A stretch of 64,000 bases of DNA from NCBI GenBank assembly GCA_025716815.1, contig JAIXMN010000024.1, positions 186,001 to 250,000 on the forward strand. Reading direction: 5' to 3'. Positions 48,049 through 60,876 of the stretch are shown in pieces. Numbering within the stretch: position 1 is the stretch's first letter; each line of letters starts with the position of its first letter. The translations under genes and the position numbers were made by a program. The stretch comes from Dichotomocladium elegans. Lineage: Eukaryota > Mucoromycota > Mucoromycetes > Mucorales > Lichtheimiaceae. Below the pieces are notes generated by a model that made no database searches, had not been told where the DNA came from, and was given only the letters and a program-made list of their open reading frames with translations.

Positions 48049-50057
48049 CTAATTCTTGAATTGGTCCTCGGTTACACCAGCGCCCATGGCAGCAGTAGCC
48101 GCAACGCCACCTGTCACGACTTTCATCAGTTCATCGACATAGTTAGCACCAGACCACTTTTGATGCTGCAGGACGTCAATGTCATTCTCGCGCTCTTTGC
48201 GCTGTACATTGGAGACGTAGCCGTACATTCCCTGATGCTTGAAAGCCTTCGCAAAAGTACCTATTCCATGTTTTTTTAATTTGTTTTCTTGTTGTGAGCG
48301 ATGGAGAGCAAGTGAGAAATAAAAGGAGACAGAAAAAAAAACACGTACCCGATGCAAGAGCATTTGCATGTAGACCACCCAAGGTGATAAATTGCCATAC
48401 AAAGCCAAGTTTACCAAGCTTCTCAATGAATGTACCCATGTCGGTGTCCGTCAGACCAGCCGCATCCCAGTTGAACGACGGGGACAAGTTGTAACACAAC
48501 AGGGTATCCGGATTAGCAGAGAGGACACCGCGCGAGAACTCCTCAGCCTGCGACAAGATGGGCTTCTTGGTCTCCATCCAGAGCATATCAGCATAGTCAG
48601 AGTAGGCAATGGCGCGTGAAATTGCGGCCTCGGTACCGCCCTCGTAACGGTAAAGGCCCTCACGCACACGGCAAGCGTCCCAATCCCAAAATATCTCGAC
48701 GCCATAGTTCTTTGCGATTGCGCGGGCTTCGTGATTGCTCTTGAAGCGGATCTTGCTGAGGAATTCGTCTGCCTGGGCAGCACGGCCCGTGCGACGAAGC
48801 TCGTCCGCAACGGCGGTGCCGTAGCGCTTGAGACCGGCCTGGCGCACCCACTCGTCCTCGACAGCCTGGAGGGCTGCACCGGACTTGCCGGATTTCTCCG
48901 CCTCCATCATGACTTGTGCAAGCGGTTGCAGACGTGGGTTGGTTGAACCGACCAAAAACTCGTGGTCACGGGGATCAATGTTCGAAGTGATCAGCGTGGC
49001 CGCCTCGGCATCTGTGCGGGCCACAACGACATTCTCTACACCCATAATGTCATACTGCACACGGATCGCCACCAAGCGGTTGATATGTTCGCCAATGGGC
49101 ACAAGCACTTTGCCTGCCATATGGCCGCACTTCTTGGTCGCAGGCGACTGGTCCTCCACTGCATCGCGCACATAACATGCAATACGTTCAGTTTCTTGTC
49201 TCCCGCACCCACGCAGTTCCTCCTCCCACCCCCTCATCTCGTTGTTGTTGTTGAGATGGTGTTCCTACCGTGAATTCCCGCAGCGCCACGTTCAACAAAC
49301 ATCTTGGTCAACTTCATGACGGCGGTGATGCCGCCATGGCCCGTGTCAGCGTCAGCAATGATGGGTCGGAGATAGTCAATCTGAGGCGTTCGCGCACGCT
49401 CCTCAGGGCTCATGCTCAGGCGCGCCTCACGCTGCTTTCGGTCGTGGAAAAGTTGAGCAAAGAACAAGTGCTCAACCTTGTTGGGAACCGTGTCCATGGG
49501 ATAATCGGCAAGATCGGGCCCGGGTTCGTTGCTCGTGGAGGCCGTCGAGGAGCATTGCCATCCGCTCACGTAGCTATCATTTGCTGTTGTCAGCGAAACA
49601 TTTTTCTTTGGCTCTGCGGCTCTTCACGGATCCTTACACAGTGTCTAGGTGCGGGGCCATTTGCGTCACCTGGACAGGATCGAGCGCACCAAACGTGTGG
49701 CTCGTGGTTCCCGTCCGTTTGTTGCGCTGAAGGATGGTCCACAGCTTCTTGGCCTGGGCATTCGAGCGGTATTCTACGGGGAAGTAGCCGCGCTTGGACA
49801 CAATCTGTTCTGCTGTGTATGGACGTTTGACAAGCTTGAAGCGAGGTGAAGCCCACCATTGCTTGACGCGCTCAACCTATTAATTAGAATGGATGGTTTC
49901 CGGACGGACAGACAGACAGACAGAGAGAGAGAGAGAGAGAGAGAGAAACAGAAAAAAGGCCGATATTCTTATAAGCTTGCCGTTTTTTTTTTTTTTTGGT
50001 CATAAACACACACACCTCTTGGCGGAACTCGAGTTCTTCTTGATCTTGGAATGCCAT
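48049..50057 (-). CDS. ICL1: Isocitrate lyase (glyoxylate cycle)
   Basis: Exons are 50016-50057, 49638-49876, 49269-49573, 48349-49158 and 48049-48260, 535 residues, as usual for fungal enzymes. It splits isocitrate into succinate and glyoxylate, letting cells grow on fatty acids and acetate. Key motifs: [22 protein letters not shown] (metal-binding), the catalytic [26 protein letters not shown] [14 protein letters not shown], and [14 protein letters not shown]. The C-terminus reads TEDQFKN with no PTS1, so import into peroxisomes by that route is not expected. Exon 1 (42 bases) encodes [14 protein letters not shown]. The third position is strongly C/G biased, pointing to high expression. Confidence 0.97.
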
Positions 50058-53000
50058 TGAGTTTGGGTTTATCGATTATGATGGATAGGTTAGAGGACGA
50101 CTTTTTTTTAAAAAAAAAAACGTGTATCTTGTTAGGCAACTTCATCTGGATCCCGACTTGTATTTATAATTTTTTGAAGCAGTATCGCTTGTCACTCTGT
50201 AATAAGTGATTTAAGGTTGGGATGGAGGATGATAGCATATATGCGAATGAGACGTGGCGGAGGATGCTTGGCATGGAAGTAGGAGCTAGGTACTGGTGGA
50301 GCGCCATAGGTACACCTGCAAGGAGCAGGCAGTGTAATGCATAAATGGGTGCATGTGGCTATTTTCTTTCCCAGCCGCGCCCATCCACCTCCATCCCCCC
50401 TGCTCCGGCGCCACGCCCTCCGACCCCCATCCAGATTTGCAATGCCTTATTCAAAAATCACCAGAGCGCTTCTCTTTTTTTTTAAAAAAAAAAGAAAAGA
50501 AAAAGGATCTTTCCAGTAAACGTACGAAAATCCAAATCTTATCGAATTGATTAGTGTTCCTCTTACCGCTATGCTCTCTTCGGCCTTTGCAGATTATGCA
50601 CCACACGTACACATACACATACATGACCATCTTACGAACCAAATCAGTCGCAGATCATTCTCCCCAAAAAATATTTCCAGCTGCTGAGTAGCGCGATACG
50701 CACGTACACGTATGCTGAATGAAGTTCACACGACATGGAAAATATAAAAAAAAATTGGCTGTCAATCAACCCCTTGAAGATCATCATTTACTGGAAAGTG
50801 AAGATGGCAGCCAACCATACGAACCGATGATCCAAGGCTTTCATGCCATTTACAGAATGACGGTAGGGAGACATACAAATTTAAAAGGAGAGGCCATCCA
50901 TGCGATGGTTTGATCCGGAATGTTTGTATGGGCGGGCAAGTGATAAGTTTATAGATTGCTGTTCGAGAAGGCAAAAGGTGTGTCTACAAGAACTATTCTA
51001 TGTGCTGACTGCGAGTACGCAGTATAAGAAAAACATTTTTTGCATATTTGTATGTCGATTGCCTGCCGACGCGACATGTGCAGGCAAGATCGGCACTGAC
51101 CCTTTCGTTAAGGTACAGCAACGCTGAAATCTTAATAGAAAAACCAGTTTCTTGGAAGGAACAGACTGTGTGAAAGGGTGATCAGCAAAGAAATATAAAT
51201 AATAATCTGTCTTGTGCCCATGCAAAAGAATGGACACTTCCACTTCCTTGCAATATATACAGCTGCCCCACATTGGTCCTCATAACACGGTCCGAAAAGT
51301 CACAGGCTATGCAGCTAAATATTTGCCTTGCACTTGCATCTTTTCGTTCCTTTTATATTGATGGGTTTCTTTTCTCAAGTAAGCAGTCGATATGATCCGA
51401 TCAAGTTTGTTCAAGAAACTGGAGTCACGTATCATTCTACATACTTACGATACGAGTTTCTGTTAATGGCCGGCCTTCTGAGATGGGACAGATTGGATTG
51501 GATGTATTGCGGGCCTTCAAGCCACAAAGTTAATGGTCTCTTCCAGCCCGATGTCTCGGGCATGTGGGTAGTTTGTTTATCCAGAAACGTGACTTTCTAT
51601 AGTACTGAAAAGCACACTAGGCCAACCAAACATACTCATTTAGCTGCATGTGATGCTTAATATTGGATGGGCTCCCCATGTGTTGTTGTCCTCACGTCTG
51701 CCCAGGTTTTTCATCCTTAAAACTATTGCCAAAAATGTGAGAGAATACCGCTATGCTAGCTTTTTTTTTAATGAGGAATCAAGCTGTCAAAATTACAACA
51801 CCCCCGTCTTTCAAGATGTGCGATGGTACACTGATAGCTGTCATCAATACATTGTGAGACTTTTAAGAGCGGGAAATTGGATTTGAAAACAATGATATTA
51901 ACCCCTGGCAGTCAGCTTCATATGAAGCGACAGCGCAATAATATTCTTGTCCAGAGTGTTTACAAAATAAAGATATATAACCGGTTATCCATCAACTAAG
52001 AAGCGATCTGGTTTGCTCTGGGTAGTCTAGAATGGGCTTTGAGCACCCATATCGGATGATCGGCAACAACGAGTGCTCACAGCGAGGTTTTATATGTCAG
52101 GTCCCGTACTCAGTGTTAATCAAGCGCAAAAGAGAGAGAGACGGAGAGGGAGAGTCAGGCTTGAGATGGCTAAAGTTGCAAATAAACATGCCAATACCCA
52201 TTTGTGTGCGCGATGCAATGGTCTTGGGACCACCCATCCCTTCCCTTTGTGCACAAGTCCAAACATCATCCCCTTCCCGCACATTCTTTTCTTTTTCTTA
52301 GCCTTGCAATCAAGATATCTATATTTCAATGTTGATTAACCTTGTAGTGTACTATATGTTCTTCATGGCAGCCCAAGAAGTCTTTATCCGAAGCCTAAAC
52401 GACCATGGACATTGTCTATGTAATGATCATGACAGCATCATCCTGCTAGACTCCCAAAAGATAATCAAGTCTTCGACTTTTACTATTCAACGATATTTGT
52501 CACGTCGCTCAATGCTCCATACGAAAACCATGTCCTATATAGCATATCGTTTTGTCAGAGTTCAAGTAGGCTTTTACAAGCTCGGTTGGCAGAATAAAAC
52601 ATGAATCGTATACAGTACAGGTGATTCAACATTGTGGGCTGCATGATGGCGAGAGTTACTCAGCCTCGCGCGTGTACGTATGAAATTTGAAAACTGAGAA
52701 ATAAGAGGCGAAGAAAGCAGGAGTAAAATTCCATTAGAAGGGTGCTGATCCAACAAAATAAAGTATGTGGGCAAGAGGGGAAGTCGGTGCAACCCACCGG
52801 CATGTTAGCGGTCTTATTATTCAGTAACCCGGCCCTGCAGATCAACGCATGAAAATGCCCTTCAGGGGATAACTCAGACTTACACACAAGATCTCCATGG
52901 CAAACAGTAGGGGATTGCGTTGCTTAAAGGTTCTCTTTGTCACGTAACTTCAACAAATCGATTACATCCTGTATTTTCCCTCGGTGACCGGGCATAGGGA

Positions 53001-55073
53001 GAATGCATGCCGGTTGGCTAGATTGAGTGGGAGGTGGGCAATCCATTAGGAATGGCCAATATGCTTGTCGTTTAATTAACGTAATTTTTTTATCTTTCAA
53101 GCTGACAATGGAGAAACTTTTAAGAGTGATCATACGCACAGCAAAACAACTAGGAATGGATATTCGTTTCGGAACGTCGGCGAAACATCACAGGATAAAG
53201 GGAAGGGATCATACCATGGCTACATTCTTTAAGATATATATGTGATACGAATGCTCATTCTCGGTGAAGAACACCAGATTGTTGTATTAGAAATGCATTT
53301 ATGAGAGAGAGACAGACAGACAGAGACTATTCATTGTGCCATCGCCATGCGTGAGACAACTTCCTTCAAAAGACTTGAAAGTTTTAAAGCATACAAAAGG
53401 ACGTTCCGTGAATATATAGAACGAATATAATTTGTCATTTTAAAAAAAAGAGGTCACCTTTAGCCTTGTAAGACAGGAAAGTGATGCAAACATCAAAGAG
53501 CGCCCGACTGAGTGCGCCAACAAGTAGAACATGAGCATTATCGACATTGAAAAATACTGTGTATTTTTCTCGATGAGGTTTGATGGCGTGCATATCAATA
53601 TGAAACGCATGAGTGGACTATAGAGTGCCGTAGAGGGATCACTGGAACAAGACAAAAACAGAAACTATAGTGATATTAAGAGAAGATCAGCACCATATAT
53701 CTCACAACATGCACGTAGCTTGAATGCCCGTGGTCACCACGCAGCAAGACCACGTATAAATCTGTGGGTGTGAGAGCTGCCTTGGTCCTGTCATACATTC
53801 CCATTCTCTGGCAAATGGAATTTGTCCAATACATCAAGTTCATCGATTTATGAGACAGATGGAACTTCTCTCTATGTATCCATTGAGTACTACTTGGTGA
53901 TCTGGTGCGTTTCAGTGTTTTTATATACTAAGCTTCGGGCACAATCTTTGTACTGAAGAATGGTGCGGTTTTACTCTATTGCTCTCTGGACATTAGTAAC
54001 GTTGCACTGGAGTGTGCCAGTATATTTGTCACTATATATATATATATATATATTCGACCTACCAGGAGCGATGGCAGTAGCTCTGCGCTTCGTTAGCTCA
54101 CATACCGGGAAATCCAATGCCGCAAGAGTTCATGAATGTTGGAATGACATCCACTGCAGCATAGAGAGGAGGGGAGGAGGAGGCTGTGCAATGCTCAACT
54201 TTCCTCTCGGAAGAACGGACGATCTGCATAAGTATTATTATCAACGAACGCCCTGTCGATAATTGCAAAAATAAGGAACGTTCACATCCAGCCATTTTCG
54301 TCTTGAAGCATACATCAAGCAGCAGTTTTGTCGCTGATGCACCCGTTAATATTTATCACAGCCACCGTTTTATTTTTTGGTAGGTATTCTCGAGAGGAAA
54401 TATGAGGTGATTTGCACATGCGCTGGACAAATATATTAAACATGCCCTGGGCATTGTGAGACCGCCGTATACCGACCTTGCAAAGCTATCTCACCAGCAG
54501 AAAACTTTAATTCATTTTTAGCACACTTTTAAAAATGAATGGAAGAGAAAACTAAGCCGTGAAAGTACAAAGGGAACTGAAAGGGATCCGAATCTGCGAA
54601 GCATATCGATCATAGTGGTAATTAACAAAAAAATCTCTTCAGAGCTAGGTTAAGTGGATCACGGTGGGGTAACAATCGTTGTCTTTCAACACTGACAATG
54701 GATTATCCGGTGTTAAATAATCTTGTCTGGCAACGACCGAGAAAGAAAGTATCTCCTTTTTTCTCAGGGGATTAGTATCCTCTGTGGGCAGTAATAGCAG
54801 ATAATACTCGGACTCAATGCAAGAGCAAACGAAGCTGATTTCAGCCGAAGAAGCCACCACAATGTCTCTGAATCCACAGATATGTAGCCATAGAGCGAGT
54901 GCACGTTCCACGTTGTCAGGAACGCCTTGCCCGAGAACTGGCGGGCATTGCTGCGATCCCATGCGCGATGAGTTCGATTCTATCTACAGAGCCGAATGCC
55001 AAACTTATCGTTCTGACTATTCGAGCAATGACACAGCTTGGTAATTTGACCAAGGTATGCATGTATGTATGTA

Positions 55074-55105
<32 letters not shown>

Positions 55106-55596
55106 GAAAAGAAGAGGCCATGAATACACTACGGACCAAAAACCTACTTCAACTGGGTGGCGGGTCATTGCTGCAAAAAGGTTTCTGTTAGGATGAGACC
55201 TGGATTTATGCGTTGCCTTCAGGCACAAGCACGGCTATTCATTGCAGTGGCTTAGGGAACATGATGTTACGTGGTTAAAGCGACTCGCATAACCAACCCA
55301 ACACCCTCATGGCTAGCAAAAATGATGACGCATCACACAGTGGAGTGATACGGAGCAGTGGAAATTTCTTTTTGGAAGGTGGGAGGAGGGGAGTTGTGAA
55401 GTGGTTGAGGCCTTACGCGGGATCAAACTGCGTCGGGGATAATCTGTCCAATGAGATCACATACTGCTTTCCAACACTGTCACTGCCCAACCGCTACTAT
55501 TCCAGCAAAGCAGCATATCTATTTCGCTCATTTTATTTCCCTTTTTCCCTTTTTACCCCACCCCCATTTCGAAAGACCCAAGCTTATATAAATAGT
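50058..55596. other. Longest intergenic region (5.5 kb), no supported gene
   Basis: It contains the isocitrate lyase promoter on the left and the Rac1 promoter on the right. Between them are short frames on both strands without known motifs. Structures seen are two T/A palindromes (50102-50120, 50475-50493), a TA repeat (about 54034-54053) and a TATG/TG microsatellite (about 55059-55104). Overlapping open frames near 54645-55055 are discussed as a finding. Confidence 0.45.
55059..55104. repeat. Compound TATG/TG microsatellite
   Basis: Four or so TATG units run straight into about twelve TG units, 500 bases upstream of the Rac1 gene. Confidence 0.9.
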
Positions 55597-56872
<1,276 letters not shown>

Positions 56873-57630
56873 GAACACGTACGATCGCTGAGGAGGAAGG
56901 AACCTTTAACGCTTTCCCCTTTTCCCCGTCTCCATCCCCTCCCTCTTTCCCGTCCCCTTTTTGCAAATGATACGTGGTGTGTTCTATGTCTATACCTCCG
57001 CTTCTCTTTCTCTCCTTTATCTTTTTTTCCCGTTCCTTCATAGTATCCAAAAGCTAACACGCAATATCTGCATTAAACTCGACTCTTTCAAATTCCTATG
57101 ATCTTGAAGAATAGCGGTTGGCATCTGTGTCTAGTGGTTCCTGGAGAATCATCTTAACTTTTATGGGAATTACGCCTCCTGCTTTGATAAATGCACAAAC
57201 TCGAAAAGCCCAGGGCCACAGATATGTACTTTTGGTGAAGAGAAAACACATATTAGCTAATGAAAACAATGTAGAGCGATCAATTTTTTTCCCTGCCAAA
57301 AAAATTTTTTTCTCGTGGAACGGCACCATCCGCATGGCGATGAGTCTCGTGCTCGTTGTTTATTTTCCACGCGATCATCTAATATTTCGCAATTGTTTTT
57401 ATTTTCCCAAAACAATGTCTTTCTTTTTGCCCTAAAATGACACCTTTCAGTACACATATGCCACCCCCCCAGAAAACGCCTTTCGAGCGATTTATTATAG
57501 ACACTCAAAACATAAACGAGTGGTCCGCGGGAAAAGAACCCACAACTTGTGAATAGTAAATAAGCAATTGATAAATTTGCGATACGACGCATTGTGGAAC
57601 GGTATGTTTTAAACGGTGATTTATTGCGTA

Positions 57631-57661
57631 TGGTTTTTTTTTTTTTTAAAAAAAAAAACCA
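57631..57661. repeat. T14/A11 palindrome with TGG/CCA ends
   Basis: TGG followed by fourteen T, eleven A and CCA makes a near-perfect inverted repeat. Similar blocks occur at 29244-29268 (T10A15, in an intron), 50102-50120 (T8A11) and 50475-50493 (T9A10). Confidence 0.8.
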
Positions 57662-58176
57662 GGGTCCGATCATTTTCCACACATTGGGCCATTTTGCATG
57701 TGACATCAAGATCGTTCAAAACGGCAGACTGGGCAGTTAATGGGACACCTGAGTTCTTCGGGAGGATGAACCTGCAACAATCAGCATGTCGTACATTCTC
57801 TTTGTAACTAAGAAAAAGAAAAAGAAATCATCTGTACCCAAAGAGGTGCCCAAGTAAAAAGTTTTCTGAGCTCAGCCACCAGGTTGATCTGCCTATTGGA
57901 GATTTTTCTCGGGCTATTCATCCTCCTCGGCCAGTGGGAACTTTTTTTGTTCGCGGAATATGAATATAGTTTGGCAGTGGAGTAGCCTATGAAATTGCCG
58001 CGGCATCGCAAATGATTTGGCCATCATTGCTGCCAACCGCTCTGTCGTCGTTATCCTGACATCAAGAGAGGTATCGAAATAACTGCACGCCTCAGGACAG
58101 ATCATTGGCGGTAGAAAGGACAGTGTTCCTTTGTGCTTCAACGACTTCCCATTGCATGCTTTTAATAGGAGCGTGG

Positions 58177-58434
58177 TCAGCCACCATGTTCACAACCCAC
58201 AAACAAACGCTTCCTTCCGTTGATGACGACGGTCCAGAGTACCCAGGCGGGAAGGTCTTCATTATGTGGTACTATACGGTACTGTACTTGGGATGATACT
58301 TCACTCATCAGTAACATATGCTGGCTATTGATCCAAGTCATATGCTGCTCAACTTGTTGCTTGATGAAGGTAGGGACTGCAGGTGGAATTTTCTTGCTGG
58401 CAACCTGTTGGCAGAGGAATGGAATTAAACACTC
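58177..58434 (-). CDS. Doubtful exon of an unrecognised protein
   Basis: An open minus-strand frame of about 77 codons follows an ACAG acceptor-like site (near 58410) and reads QVASKKIPPAVPTFIKQQVE, then HMTWINSQHMLLM, VQYRIVPHNEDLPAWVLW and INGRKRLFVG before a stop. Its composition (Trp, Gln, Lys, Val) is protein-like. The second half faintly recalls the strand pattern of a double-stranded RNA-binding domain, but the conserved helix 2 is not found downstream. It may be one exon of a gene I cannot assemble, or a decayed gene. Confidence 0.25.
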   Translation of the reverse strand, partial: ECLIPFLCQQVASKKIPPAVPTFIKQQVEQHMTWINSQHMLLMSEVSSQVQYRIVPHNEDLPAWVLWTVVINGRKRLFVGCEHGG

Positions 58435-59108
58435 CATGTGCTTTGTTATATTCCAAGAAAATCGTAGTTTGAGGAATCATGATTAGCCTTTGTTAATAAT
58501 AAACCCATAAGAATGCTTAGCAGAACGCACTAGAAATCACGAGTGAATTGCCAGCAAAGACTGACTCCTGCAATAATCGATATTTGGACCACACTCCATT
58601 CGACGAATGGAGAGAAGGCACCCTATAGGTGAGCCGGGAGAGAAAAGAGCAGTACCGCCTGCTATGTGACGATAAATAGGCTCGACCTGCTAATATCATC
58701 ATTCATCGGCTTATTACTCGCATAAATTGCGTCTATTGATCCGCAAATACTATCTACTGATGGCGTGGTATCCATGATCACAAACTTGATGAAAATAAAA
58801 AAGTATGTATGGGGCTTTCTTAACATCCATGAGCGGGGCGCGGAGTACGTCAATGCAACGTAAGGATTCATCGTCGGTATGATCACAAACTCGTCTCGGG
58901 AGAGAGAGGGCATGGACGCTGTCTCTCTCTTCTTTTTTCTTTCTTGAAGGCGTATTCCCTGACTATTTACCCAGAAAAGCAGAAAGCTTTCGCGTGCGGT
59001 AGAGATACGTAGTTCAAGGCGTCATGTGTGGATGTATACTTTGGGCTAAGCGCTGCAACATAGCGCCAAACTCAGTGAGATTCATTATGAACCTTCTGTT
59101 AGAAAAAC

Positions 59109-59363
59109 TCACTGACCACCCCTCCATTCGCGCTTTGACTTTTCGCAATGAATGCCCCACCCCTCTCCAGAGTAAATCGAGAAAGAAAACCAGCTGCATA
59201 AAGCGAACGCACTGTTTTTTTTTGGATTCGCCAAACAAGTCATTCGGGTGGCTCGTCGGGCATGGGCATCTATGAAGGAGGCACATTCTTCATGTAGATG
59301 TTGCTTTTGTTGGGCGAGCTGGGTATCGAAGAGCAAGGGGTCGTATGTAATATCTTTGGACAT
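59109..59363 (-). CDS. Doubtful short protein divergent from the membrane-protein gene
   Basis: From ATG 59363 the frame reads MSKDITYDPLLFDTQLAQQK and HLHEECASFIDAHARRATRM before turning into low-quality sequence that ends at 59109. The first 45 residues look helical and protein-like. The start lies 190 bases from the divergent start at 59555, a common fungal arrangement. No donor could be placed with confidence and no family is recognised. Confidence 0.25.
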   Translation of the reverse strand: MSKDITYDPLLFDTQLAQQKQHLHEECASFIDAHARRATRMTCLANPKKNSAFALCSWFSFSIYSGEGWGIHCEKSKREWRGGQ

Positions 59364-59554
59364 ATCGAGTCCTTCCCGAATGCTTAGTGGACATGGCTGG
59401 CGGGCGAGTAAGCCGAATCCTGCAATAGTGTGCGGCGTTACGTGACACAATGCTGGTCTTCGATTTTTATATATACTTGGCTTGGGGTGTATGTGTGTGC
59501 GCTCCAGTCTCTCCTGTTTATTTTTCTTCCATTGCCTACTTTCTCCATTGCGTG

Positions 59555-60738
59555 ATGGCAAATCTTGACATCAAAATCAAACTATCCAACAGTCTTGCCA
59601 CCCTTCTTTTGGTGGGAGTCCATAGCTTCAGCTATTTCAAAATGTAAGTTAAGACCACTAAAGCGGCATCGATGATAGAAGATAAAAAGGGGGTGGGTGG
59701 TGTTGGAAGGGACGATATGTGTTTTTCTTTGTTAACTCCACCCTCGAAAAACGTTTCAGGTTCCTCGCATACGTGATTGGCCTCCATGAAAATCACTTTA
59801 TTCTTTTCTCCATCGGTATTCTCCACCTGCTTTTGATCGGGACAACCATCTATCAGTGGCTTCCGATTGCGCCGAAAGGTATATATATATATAAACAAAC
59901 TGCTGTGGTTCGCTGCTCACAGGATGAATACGGTCCTTTTATGTAGACGCGTTCGAAGCCATAGGTTACTGGTATCTTTTGGTTGCCATCCTCAATAGCG
60001 CAGCATCCATCTTCAAAGTAACGGGTGGGAGGAGGTGGAGGCGCTTGCAAACTGACGCACGCTTAAGGTTCATTGACGTCTCCGTGTAGGTGTTTTCACT
60101 TGATCTGTTTGCCTTTGTAGCTCTTCTGTGGCAACTCGCCGTGCTTGTGTTTCTGTATCACCGCTTGCGCGACTATCCGCCCCGAAACCATGCAGACGTG
60201 GTATTTGTCAACGGCCCTTTCTCCTTCTATACCGCCGCCGCCACATTTGCCGCCCTCTGGCAAGCCATCCAGTTTAATTCCCTAGCAAACGATCATCCTG
60301 TGGTAAAACCCACCCTTCGCTCACCCTCCCCCGATCCCGCCACCACCACCACCACTTCCCTTGCTGACAACTTTTTTTTTTCGACAGGTCATCACGTTGG
60401 TCATCCTTGCCACTGGTTTTGTTGCTCTTCATCTCGTCGATTACTCGCACCGCCGTGACTGGGTCTATGCGCTGACCACGGGATGGTAAAGTGGATGAAG
60501 GCCGAAAAAGAAAGACCAGAAAATGTTTGACGGTTGCCCCAAAATCTGTAGGATCCTTTTGGTTGCCGCCGTCTTCCTCACCGGAACACCTCATGTGGTT
60601 TCCTTGGTCGTTGTCGGTATCCTTGTGAGCGCTGTTGCACGGGCCCTCATCCCCAACTGGCTCGTCCGCATCAACCGTCGGTTTAGTCACTATGCAAACC
60701 GAGCAAGCGAACGCGCCCCTCTTCTCGGCGGTCGATAA
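59555..60738 (+). CDS. Polytopic membrane protein, function unknown
   Basis: Six exons in consistent phase: 59555-59643, 59760-59878, 59947-60017, 60090-60302, 60388-60485 and 60552-60738, 258 residues. About seven hydrophobic segments alternate with short loops (for example IGILHLLLIGTTIYQWLPIA, YWYLLVAILNSAASIF, FAFVALLWQLAVLVFLYHRL, VITLVILATGFVALHLV, ILLVAAVFLTGTPHVVSLVV). The loop RDYPPRNHADVVFVNGPFSF is the most conserved-looking stretch and recalls fungal DUF1774/TspO-like membrane proteins; this is a weak resemblance from memory. The tail is short and basic (RINRRFSHYANRASERAPLL). The function is unknown. Confidence 0.75.
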
Positions 60739-60876
60739 GTTGGTTCTTTTCTTTTTAGAGAAAAAAGAAAACCCATCTACCCCATGATGGGATATTGTAA
60801 AATATACTTGGTATATATGTAATATATATACTTCGTATACGATGATTTATTTCTATATGCACAAAAAAAAATGAAA

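Larger units (their letters stand above)
56873..59554. other. Intergenic region with doubtful minus-strand frames
   Basis: 2.7 kb between Rac1 and the membrane-protein gene. A T14A11 palindrome flanked by TGG/CCA lies at 57631-57661. Three minus-strand stretches (58177-58434, about 58520-58780, 59109-59363) look partly coding but cannot be joined into one model. The rest shows nothing recognisable. Confidence 0.45.

Noticed and set aside
49270..49830. 186-codon frame antisense to isocitrate lyase
   Set aside because: Shadow of isocitrate lyase exons 2 and 3.
55585..55592. TATATAAA directly before the Rac1 start codon
   Set aside because: Only five bases from the ATG, too close to act as a TATA box for this start.
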